Positions 16,164-23,397 of a stretch of DNA of 23,397 bases are shown here, one piece after another; within the stretch, counting starts at the first letter, position 1, and each line of letters starts with the position of its first letter. Below the pieces are notes generated by a model. The model was not told the origin of the DNA, searched no databases, and saw only the letters and a list, made by a program, of their open reading frames with translations. Position numbers and translations under genes: made by a program. The stretch comes from an uncultured Trueperaceae bacterium (GTDB taxonomy: Bacteria > Deinococcota > Deinococci > Deinococcales > Trueperaceae), in the NCBI GenBank assembly GCA_937907415.1, contig CALCHY010000155.1:1-23397 (forward strand), given 5' to 3'.

Positions 16164-18149
16164 CTAGCGCGCCACCGCTTCTGCCTCCGCCTCTCCACCC
16201 CGTTGTCCTGCTGCCGAGTAGGTGACGACACGGTAGCCGTCGCCGGGACGGCCCCGCGTGTCGACGAAGCCCGGTTCGTTCAGGAGATCCGAGATCTCGA
16301 CCCACGCGCCGCCCAGGAGCTTGGACACCAGGTACCTGCCGCTGCCTTCCGACGCTTCCCACTCGATGTGCACGCCGTCGTCCATCGCGACCGCGCGCAG
16401 GCCGGTCACGGCGTCCGGAGCCGCGAAGTCCCAGGCTGCCGCTCGCGCCTCTACGCTTGGCTCCGACTCGTTGCCGCTGGCGTCGACCGCCACCAAGGTG
16501 TACGCGTATCCCAGGCCGGCCACCACGTCATCATCGAGGAAAGTGGTGACGGCCGGCTCGAGCCGCTCGGCCAAAACGACCGGCTCGCCTCCGTCCGCGC
16601 GGCGCAGCAACCTCAAGTAGGCGACGTCGGGGTCGAGGTCGCGGAGCCAGGTCAGCGCGACGGCGCTCTCGACTCCCACCGCCTCGGCCCACAATGGAGC
16701 GGATGGCGGCGTGAGGTCAAGCGGCCGGCCGGCTATCTCCTCGGAGGCCGCGCCGGCCACGTCACTGGTGTTCACGGCCCGCACGCGGTAGGCGATGTCG
16801 AACAGCGTGTTGGCAGGCACCGGGGCCGCGAAGCTGGTCAGCGTGGTCTCTCCGATCAGCGTCATGCCCGCCAGCGGCGCGCCCGGCCGTCCGGCGTAGA
16901 CCTGGTAGTGGCCGACATCTGACTGCGGCGGCGCCGTCCAGCTCAGCAGCAAGGCTGTCTCGCTAGCCTCGAGGCTCAGGCCGGTGGCTGCGTCGGGGCC
17001 GTGCGGGTTCACCACCCGCTGCGCCCAGATGGGGCTGAGCGTGCCCGTGCCGGAGGCGTCGAGTGCTGCCACGGCGTAGTAGTAGTCCTTGCCGCCCACG
17101 AGCCCGAGCGACGCGCCGGTATCCGTCCAACTGGTGGTCTCCGGGGCGAGCAGCGGCGAGACGATCACCGGCGGGGCGTCGAGCGATGCCGATCGGAAGA
17201 CGGCGACGGCGGTAATGCGCGCGTCAGGCTCCAGCAACCAAGTCAAGGTGACGTCGCGGTCGCCGCTGACGCCGTCGATGACCAGCGCCTGCGGCAGCGG
17301 TTCCGGGTCCGGGATGAGCACGGCAACCTCGGCCGAGGTCGGCGTCTCGCGCCCGAACAGGTCGCGGCCGACTACCGAGTAGACGATGTTCTCACCCGGC
17401 GCGCGGCCCTCGTCGACCAGGAAGTAGGGGACCTCGGAGCCCGCTTCAGCGGCAGCGGGCGGCGCGAACCAATCGTCGGTGAGGTCAGCGGCAGGCTGCC
17501 CGTCGACGCTGACCCTTATGCGGTAGGCGAAGACCAGGTCTGACTCGGCGCCGCGGTCCCAGATCAGCTCCACGCCCGCTTGGGTCGGTGTTGCGGTGAG
17601 CCCGGTAGGAGCCGGTAGAGGAGGCGTCGAGCCAGCGGTGATGCTGGCCGTGCCGACCAGCGCGCCGGCTGCTGTGCGGACCTCGTAGTCGTAACGCGTG
17701 CCGCTGACGACATCCTCATCGTGCGCGAGGATCCCCAGCGCGAAGGCGAGGCCGGGATCGACAGTGGCCTGCAGCGTGAACAGGCCGCGCAGGAACGCCA
17801 AGTCTTCGTCGGACCCCGCGGCGATTTCGGATGAGTAGAGGAAGGTCGCGGCCTCGTAGGTCTCGTCGTCGATCCTCGACTCCTCGCGTGGTAGTGGCGA
17901 CGGTACCTCCCAGGAGAAGGTTTCGGCGCCGGTGACGCTGCGCGTCACGACGAAGCCGCCGTCAGGGAAGTGGTCGTCGGGGAGCGACCAGCGTAGCCAG
18001 ACGCTGGCCCCTTCGCTTATCGTTGCCACTCCCTGCATGACGGTCGCGGCCGGTTGCGCGGCGGCCAACTGCAGCGCTAGGGCGGCCAACCCGAGGGCGA
18101 GACGGGTCGAGGCCAGCGTTACGCGGTGACGTTTCACGAGGTTGATCAT
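16164..18149 (-). CDS. Secreted multi-domain fibronectin type III protein
   Basis: The predicted protein has 661 residues. The N-terminus has basic residues and a hydrophobic stretch ending LQLAAAQ, a likely signal peptide cleaved near residue 31. Residues about 35-175 form an N-terminal beta domain (WLRWSLPDDHFPDGGFVVTR) that I cannot name. Five fibronectin type III-like units follow, each opening with a proline-containing strand and a W-core strand. The markers are PAPTGLTATPTQAGVELIW, then DGVSGDRDVTLTWLL, TGLSLEASETALLLSWTAPP, APLWAEAVGVESAVALTW and VTGLRAVAMDDGVHIEWEA. FN3 arrays usually mediate binding or act as spacers in extracellular proteins. No catalytic domain is evident. The ATG shares one base with the stop of the upstream 1676-residue gene (TGATG), so the two are translationally coupled. 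It is the last gene of the operon in the window. Confidence 0.85.
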   Translation of the reverse strand: MINLVKRHRVTLASTRLALGLAALALQLAAAQPAATVMQGVATISEGASVWLRWSLPDDHFPDGGFVVTRSVTGAETFSWEVPSPLPREESRIDDETYEAATFLYSSEIAAGSDEDLAFLRGLFTLQATVDPGLAFALGILAHDEDVVSGTRYDYEVRTAAGALVGTASITAGSTPPLPAPTGLTATPTQAGVELIWDRGAESDLVFAYRIRVSVDGQPAADLTDDWFAPPAAAEAGSEVPYFLVDEGRAPGENIVYSVVGRDLFGRETPTSAEVAVLIPDPEPLPQALVIDGVSGDRDVTLTWLLEPDARITAVAVFRSASLDAPPVIVSPLLAPETTSWTDTGASLGLVGGKDYYYAVAALDASGTGTLSPIWAQRVVNPHGPDAATGLSLEASETALLLSWTAPPQSDVGHYQVYAGRPGAPLAGMTLIGETTLTSFAAPVPANTLFDIAYRVRAVNTSDVAGAASEEIAGRPLDLTPPSAPLWAEAVGVESAVALTWLRDLDPDVAYLRLLRRADGGEPVVLAERLEPAVTTFLDDDVVAGLGYAYTLVAVDASGNESEPSVEARAAAWDFAAPDAVTGLRAVAMDDGVHIEWEASEGSGRYLVSKLLGGAWVEISDLLNEPGFVDTRGRPGDGYRVVTYSAAGQRGGEAEAEAVAR

Positions 18150-21100
18150 CAGTTGATCGACACTCCAATGTTGCGAACCGTTACATCGATGTCGGGGATC
18201 ACAGGGAGATTGACCTTGACCGAGAAGTCACCCCTGAACTCGGTCGGGTTCGGTGCCCTGAAGCGGCCGGTGGCCGTCAACGAGGCGCTGACGTCGAGCC
18301 CCTTGCCGCAGACGCGGCCACCGGCAGCTGCGCTGGCGTAGGCGGTGATGGCCGCGTCGAACGCGAAGCTGGGCGCGACCTGGAGGCCGAATGCGCCGCC
18401 GAAGCCGAACCTCGCGTTGGCGTAGACGCTCCAGTCGCACGGCCACACTCGGCCGCTGTCCGAGTAATCCCAAGCGAAGCCGCGTTGGGCTCCGACCCAG
18501 AGGCCGCCGGCAGGGAGCCCGACGTTGCTCGCGAGGATGCCGGGCGACTTGATGTAACCGAGGATGAAGTAGCCCTGGGAGAAGCTCGGGATCACGTACA
18601 TGTGCACCGGCGAACCCACGGTTCCCAAGGCAAGGAAGTACTCACCTGTCGACCACGAAGCGCTCAGCCCCATGGCGCCCTTCATCTCGACCAGGGTCAG
18701 GCCGCCGACGGCGATCTTCGCCTCGGCCAGGCCGGAGCAGTCGAGAACGCTCGAGGTCGCCGTAGTGGGCCCGGCGCACATGGAGCCGACGATGCCATCC
18801 TTGTTGATGACCACGCGGCCAGCGAGTTGCGGCTGCTCGATGCCGCGCTGGCGATAACCGTCGTCCAGGTTCTTGCCTATCCAGCCTTGGCCGGCGATCT
18901 GAAGGTCGCCGCCTTTGCCGAGGTTGACGACGAGGTTGGCGTCGAGATGCCAGATGATGCCGTAGGCAGCGGAACCGGCGCCGCCCTGCACCGGCGAGCC
19001 GATGACCGTGCCGCCCAGGAAGGAGACGGGTAAGTCGGGGTCGTAACACTCGAGGGCGTTGGTGGCGATGCTCGGGAGAACCAGTTCGGGCACGTTGCCG
19101 TCGTCGACGCGGCAGTCGCCACCGCCTACGTCGATGCGCAGCTTCGAGGCGATGCCGCCGCGGAAAGCGTAGAAGGCGAGCACGTCCACGCCCTGGACGC
19201 TTACGTTGATCGGCCGGTTCATGTTGGCGAGGTCGACCCCGGCGCTGACGAACCAGAAGAAGTCAGGCAGAGGGCCGTCTTGTTCCATCACGCCGAAGAG
19301 CGCGAGGGCCTCCACGCTGAGCTTCTCCCCGACCGTCAGCGAGCCTGCTCCGGTGAACGACAACGCCAGACGCTGCAGGTCGATGACGCCGCCAACTACC
19401 ACCGAGAACTGCACCGGCGAGTCCTCGTAGTCGCCGTACTTCACGCCGACGCCCTCGAACTCCCAGCGCTCTTCGGTGCCGTCCGAGTGCACGTACCAGG
19501 AGGGCGCCGCGTTGGCCTGGACGACGTCGCCGAGCTTGAGCTCGCCGCGCAGACCGATGGCGTACTTGCCGCCCTCACGCCTGACGCCGATCTCGGCACC
19601 GGCCCCGAGGTACGGGAAGCCGAACATGTCGAGGGCGGGCACCTTGGCGAGGGTGCGCCACTGCGTGTGGTTCAGGTCGACCGAGCCGTCGCCGTAGAGC
19701 GTGAGGTCCTTGAGCAGCAGCTGCAGCCGGTAGAGATTGAGGACCGTCTCCGACGTCGCGACGGCGTCCTCGTAGGACTGCGCCAGCTCATCGGTGGTCT
19801 CGCCCAGCTGCGGTAGCGAGGCGATCAGCGCGTCGCCTGCCGAGGTGTCGATGGTCGCCGGGTCGGAGGCCAGGTCGCCGTCGAGCGCCCACAGGGCGTT
19901 GGAGAAGCGCAGGACGATGGTGTTGTTCGTCGACCTGAGGAAGGTGCCGACGCCGCCGACCACCGCCGTGCTGCCGTAATCGGTGGCGACCGGCGCCAAC
20001 GTGCGCACCGCCCATCCGCCGACAGCCGTCGCGTTTGGGGAGAACGAGACAGGCACGTCCTTGCCGAACCAGGCCAGCCTGACGGTGCCGCTGGGGGGCG
20101 TGAAGCTGACGATCTGATCGTCGACGACGACCAACTCCAGGCCGGTGACGTCGGTGAAGTCCCAGCCGCCGATGTGGAGCTTGCCGTCCTGACCGAGCGG
20201 CACGCTGGCGTTGGCGGTGGTGCCCCCCGAAGTCCAGGCGATGTGCGTTTCGAACGCGGTATAGCTGTCGCCGCCCGCTGGCATGCGCAACTCGGCGTTG
20301 GGGTAGAGGAGACCGACCCACCCGCCGACGGCGTCGAGCGGTGGTGTCCTACCGACCTCCTGGTACGCGCTGTAGGCTTCGACCAACGCGGACTCGCCGC
20401 TCTCGCCGACGAAGTTGTAGTCGGTCTGGGTGCTCAGGTCCAAGACGGCCGCTCCGAACCGGGGTCCCGGCGCGAAGCTCCAGCCGGTCGTGCCGATCGG
20501 CGTGGGAGCGATGCCACTCAGCATCGCGATGAAGCCCTCGCCGGGCGCGCCGCGCGGTTGCAGGACGCTGTCGAAGGAGCCGCTCGAGCCGTTGGGCAGC
20601 GTCGCAGTCCCGCGGATCACCGGGCGTTCCGACGCCGGCCCGAGCGTCAGCTCGGTGAGCGTCACGGCGGTACCGCGCACCGCCTGCGGCAGCGCCAGTT
20701 CCAGCGGCTCGACGAGGCGAGCGTTGCCTACGCGCACCGTCCCTCCGTAGAAGGCGCCGACGTGCTCGAAGGTGACAGGCACGCTCTCCTGCAGCCGGCC
20801 GCCGGCGACGAAGTTCTCGAGGATGCCGGTGCCGGTGAGGTCGTCGCGCGAGACGGGCGGGCGCGGCATCTCCTCGCCCTCCACCGGCTCGGACTCGCCG
20901 ACCTCTAGGTTAGTCACGCGCACCTTCCAACCGTCGAAACCGTGGAAGCTCAGTTCCCTGGGCGGCAGGTCGTCGATGCGGCTCTGCGTTACGAACGTCT
21001 CCTGGTCGAACACGTGCATGTAGAGCTGAACCTCTTGGGTCGGCTCGATGACGCTCAGGTCGAGCCGACCGTTCTCGTCGGCGGTGCCGGTGCCGGCAAG

Positions 21101-23179
21101 GACCTCGCCGAACCGAACCGTGTACTCGAAGCCGGGCGCGACGCCGCGCACCAGGATCGTCACCTCTCCTGTCTCGAGGTAGGTGGCGACGTCGTAGGTG
21201 TAGCCGAGCCGGCCCACGAACGTGATGCCGCCGGGAGCGATGGTGGCGACCGGTTGCAGGTCGGCGCCGGGGCGGTCGGCGTAGAGCTCGACGTCGCCGC
21301 TCGCGTCGCCGAAGGCGTACTCGAAGTCGAGCTCGCCGCTTTCGGGCGCCGTGAAGCGCTCGATGCGGTCGTTGGGGAACTCGACCCGGTAGGGGAGGCC
21401 CGGCGTGAGGTCGCGGACGAACACCGGCGACGGCACCAGGTACGGCACCACCGGGTCAGGGAGCGCCAGCGAGCCGCCTGGCACGGTGGCGTTCAATGCT
21501 AGGCTGGCGCGCAGCTCGGCCGCGCCAAGCGGCTGACCCAATGCTGGCAGGCGGGCGTACAGGTCGAAGGTGACGTCGGGTCCGAAGACCTCGATGGGCA
21601 CCTCGACGCGCCAGGTGCCCGGCTCCTCGAGCGCGGCGACCTCGGCAGGCGACAGCCGGTAGGGTGCGTCGGTACGGTCGTTGATGACGAGGTCATAGCC
21701 GTAGCCGCTCACCAAGCCAGCGGCCACCACGGTCACGACATCGGTGTTCAAGACGGGCCACAGGTCGGCCTGGATGGTCAGCGCTTCGGAACCGCGCGGC
21801 CAGGCGGTGGTGTAAGTCGCCACGGTGCGCGGCACGCTCACCCAGCCGCCGCCTGCGACGCTGAGCAGCGCCTCGAGGGTCAACTCCACCTCGCCCTCGA
21901 CCTGGGTCTCGAAGTCGGCCGCCCCGCTCGTCTGCGAGGACTTGACCACCGGCAGCTGGCCGAGCTGCGGGCTGGTGATCACGTAGGAGACGCCAGGCAG
22001 TAGCCCTTCAGCGACGGCGGATACGTCAAACGTGCTGTCGGCGGGCCGCGCGGCGCCTGCGATGGCCAGGGTTTCGAGCGGTGCCGGCAGCGCGCTGTCG
22101 AGCCTGCCGAAGTCGAGTTGCGTTCGCTGGCCACCCTCGACCAGTTGCAGCGTGACGTCGAAGCGCAGCTGCGGCGCAAGGTACTCGTGGCTGATGCTCA
22201 GTTCGCCCCCGAGGTCTGCGAACGCGACTTCACTGGCGCCGTCCCCGAAAGCCACCTCGTAGGCGAGGCCGGGCGCCAGGTCGACGGCCGAGATGACGGT
22301 GGCCTCGAAGAGTACTGCTTCAGCTGGCAGATCGAGCGCACCGGTGGCGGTGACGCTGACGTCGCTCGCTGCCAGCAACGTTTGCGACGGCAGCGTCTCC
22401 AAGCGCACGGCGTAGACGCCGGGGCGCAGGTAGGTGTGCGGGGTGGCGCCGTCGCCTGTGAGGGCGTCCAGCGACCCGTCACCCCAGGTGATCATGGCGC
22501 CCTGCGGCGCGTTGCCCGCCAGGCCCTCGATGACAGCTACCAGGTCCTCCCCGACGACGGCGCTGTCAGGCAGGTCGAAGGTCAGCGGCGTGGCGGTGAC
22601 CGACACGGTGGCGCTCGCCTGGACGGCGCCGCTCGCACTGCGTAGCTGCACGACGTAGACTCCGGCAGACTGGTAGGTGTGCTGCAACTCCTCGGCGCCG
22701 CCGGCCAGCAGGTCGAAGGCGCCGTCCCCCCAGTCGATCCGACCGCCTTCTTCACCGCTGGTGACCTCGGCCGTCACGGTCTCGCCGACGTCGGCGATCG
22801 TCGGGAACACGCTTAGTTCGGCAGTCGAGCCGACCAGGATGACGCCGGAGTCCGCGTGCCAGCGCACGTCCGCGAACGAGTCGTACTGGTAGACCTCCAG
22901 GAGCTTCACGCCCCGAGTGGCGTAGGCGTGTGTGAAGGTCTGCACGGCCGCGCCAAAGCGGTCGACGGTGTCGGTGACACCGTCGCCCCAGTCCAGCGTC
23001 AGGTCGAAGTCGAGGCCTGGTGGGTTGCTCACCTCGACGACGGCGTCTTCCAGCAGCGCGACCTCGGGCGTGAGCACGTTCAGATGGACGTCCGCGAGCC
23101 ACTCGGCCGGTTGGGAGGCCGCGGTGCCTGCGACGAGCAGAACCAGGCTGATGAGGAGAGTTCGCGAAGTAGACGTCAC
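18149..23179 (-). CDS. Giant secreted protein with PKD-like WGDG repeats
   Basis: The predicted protein has 1676 residues. GTG 23179 is supported by GGAGG six bases upstream and by a normal signal peptide directly after it (MTSTSRTLLISLVLLVAGTA, cleavage near ASQ-PA). The first 350 or so residues hold four PKD-like beta units with a GDG turn: LDWGDGVTD, IDWGDGAFD, ITWGDGSLD and VAFGDGASE, each followed by a HxYxxxGVY-type strand. The middle consists of further beta repeats with DLTPGLPYRV, VAPGFEYTVRFGE and similar stretches. The last 500 or so residues are glycine- and aromatic-rich beta strands (AGAEIGVRREGGKYAIGLRG, FGFGGAFGLQVAPSFAF) with several cysteine pairs, and resemble a large beta-solenoid or barrel-like scaffold. 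I see no enzyme motif. The GTG overlaps the stop of a probable outer-membrane protein gene (GTGA), pointing to a surface or secretion partnership. Confidence 0.85.
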   Translation of the reverse strand: MTSTSRTLLISLVLLVAGTAASQPAEWLADVHLNVLTPEVALLEDAVVEVSNPPGLDFDLTLDWGDGVTDTVDRFGAAVQTFTHAYATRGVKLLEVYQYDSFADVRWHADSGVILVGSTAELSVFPTIADVGETVTAEVTSGEEGGRIDWGDGAFDLLAGGAEELQHTYQSAGVYVVQLRSASGAVQASATVSVTATPLTFDLPDSAVVGEDLVAVIEGLAGNAPQGAMITWGDGSLDALTGDGATPHTYLRPGVYAVRLETLPSQTLLAASDVSVTATGALDLPAEAVLFEATVISAVDLAPGLAYEVAFGDGASEVAFADLGGELSISHEYLAPQLRFDVTLQLVEGGQRTQLDFGRLDSALPAPLETLAIAGAARPADSTFDVSAVAEGLLPGVSYVITSPQLGQLPVVKSSQTSGAADFETQVEGEVELTLEALLSVAGGGWVSVPRTVATYTTAWPRGSEALTIQADLWPVLNTDVVTVVAAGLVSGYGYDLVINDRTDAPYRLSPAEVAALEEPGTWRVEVPIEVFGPDVTFDLYARLPALGQPLGAAELRASLALNATVPGGSLALPDPVVPYLVPSPVFVRDLTPGLPYRVEFPNDRIERFTAPESGELDFEYAFGDASGDVELYADRPGADLQPVATIAPGGITFVGRLGYTYDVATYLETGEVTILVRGVAPGFEYTVRFGEVLAGTGTADENGRLDLSVIEPTQEVQLYMHVFDQETFVTQSRIDDLPPRELSFHGFDGWKVRVTNLEVGESEPVEGEEMPRPPVSRDDLTGTGILENFVAGGRLQESVPVTFEHVGAFYGGTVRVGNARLVEPLELALPQAVRGTAVTLTELTLGPASERPVIRGTATLPNGSSGSFDSVLQPRGAPGEGFIAMLSGIAPTPIGTTGWSFAPGPRFGAAVLDLSTQTDYNFVGESGESALVEAYSAYQEVGRTPPLDAVGGWVGLLYPNAELRMPAGGDSYTAFETHIAWTSGGTTANASVPLGQDGKLHIGGWDFTDVTGLELVVVDDQIVSFTPPSGTVRLAWFGKDVPVSFSPNATAVGGWAVRTLAPVATDYGSTAVVGGVGTFLRSTNNTIVLRFSNALWALDGDLASDPATIDTSAGDALIASLPQLGETTDELAQSYEDAVATSETVLNLYRLQLLLKDLTLYGDGSVDLNHTQWRTLAKVPALDMFGFPYLGAGAEIGVRREGGKYAIGLRGELKLGDVVQANAAPSWYVHSDGTEERWEFEGVGVKYGDYEDSPVQFSVVVGGVIDLQRLALSFTGAGSLTVGEKLSVEALALFGVMEQDGPLPDFFWFVSAGVDLANMNRPINVSVQGVDVLAFYAFRGGIASKLRIDVGGGDCRVDDGNVPELVLPSIATNALECYDPDLPVSFLGGTVIGSPVQGGAGSAAYGIIWHLDANLVVNLGKGGDLQIAGQGWIGKNLDDGYRQRGIEQPQLAGRVVINKDGIVGSMCAGPTTATSSVLDCSGLAEAKIAVGGLTLVEMKGAMGLSASWSTGEYFLALGTVGSPVHMYVIPSFSQGYFILGYIKSPGILASNVGLPAGGLWVGAQRGFAWDYSDSGRVWPCDWSVYANARFGFGGAFGLQVAPSFAFDAAITAYASAAAGGRVCGKGLDVSASLTATGRFRAPNPTEFRGDFSVKVNLPVIPDIDVTVRNIGVSIN

Positions 23180-23397
23180 CTGTTGCCTCCGAACGCGTAG
23201 CGCACGCCGAGGTCGACGCTCAGAGCCGAGGACCCGCCGACGGCGGAGCGGCCCTCGAATCCGACCTGAATACCGAGTTGCCTGTCGCCTAGATCGATTA
23301 TGTCGACGGCGGCCGTCGCGCCGCCCGAGAAGCTGAGCGCGTCGGCGTAGGCCGCCTCGGCGTCGAAGGACAGCGTGACGGGGCCGGCTTCCGCGGA
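23176..23397 (-). CDS. C-terminal end of a probable outer-membrane beta-barrel protein (partial)
   Basis: The last 73 residues before TGA 23176-23178 are open from the window edge. They alternate polar and hydrophobic residues in amphipathic strands separated by small turns (VTLSFDAEAAYADALSFSG, QLGIQVGFEGRSAVGG, LSVDLGVRYAF) and end YAFGGNR. Such strands, with an aromatic residue near the end, are usual for outer-membrane barrels or related secreted beta proteins. The start lies outside the window. The stop overlaps the GTG start of the 1676-residue gene in GTGA, making it an upstream member of the same operon. Confidence 0.6.
   Translation of the reverse strand, partial: SAEAGPVTLSFDAEAAYADALSFSGGATAAVDIIDLGDRQLGIQVGFEGRSAVGGSSALSVDLGVRYAFGGNR

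Overview
The window looks like chromosomal DNA from a high-GC diderm bacterium. My best guess is the Deinococcota, perhaps Trueperaceae-like. This rests on the mix of lipoproteins and large secreted beta-rich proteins, the C-terminal end of an apparent outer-membrane barrel, and a KaiB/KaiC pair; no rRNA or marker gene settles it. Most of the left two thirds is a mosaic of a few intact genes between decayed insertion sequences and gene fragments. The right third (16.1-23.4 kb) is one coherent minus-strand operon.

Layout. 1-2.2 kb: the 3' end of an unknown gene, then an orphan type I methyltransferase gene (hsdM). Its ATG has apparently become ATA, and its 3' end is cut off by an IS remnant; no hsdS or hsdR is present. 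2.2-5.2 kb: two decayed copies of one DDE-transposase IS (one with both ends recognisable), flanking a cysteine-rich lipoprotein gene and a small DUF4177 gene, and then a fragment of another IS4-type transposase. 5.2-6.75 kb: an IS21-family element with complete istA and truncated istB; a strong hairpin appears to bury the istA ribosome-binding site. 6.78-7.57 kb: a TspO/MBR-family membrane protein on the minus strand.

7.88-10.57 kb: a tight minus-strand operon kaiB - kaiC - PAS/GGDEF diguanylate cyclase. KaiC has both ATPase domains and the Ser-Thr pair corresponding to the cyanobacterial autophosphorylation site, and no kaiA is present. The arrangement suggests a KaiBC timer or energy-state module with a c-di-GMP output. 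10.7-11.2 kb: remnant of an MFS transporter joined to a 116-bp segment that recurs at 15.9 kb next to a cupin remnant. 11.65-13.3 kb: a 547-residue lipoprotein, then a decayed secreted-protein remnant and a second, diverged IS21 remnant (13.75-14.5 kb).

14.6-15.5 kb: a small plus-strand cluster of a SHOCT-domain membrane protein, a frameshifted DUF305 gene and a membrane-anchored cytochrome c; such genes are often found in metal-stress or respiratory islands. 15.77-16.05 kb: cupin remnant.

16.16-23.40 kb: minus-strand operon of a probable outer-membrane beta-barrel (only its C-terminus is in the window), a 1676-residue secreted protein with PKD-like WGDG repeats, and a 661-residue secreted fibronectin type III protein. 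The three are joined by stop/start overlaps, which suggests a co-translated surface or secretion module. This operon and the kaiB-kaiC-GGDEF operon are the most interesting functional units here.
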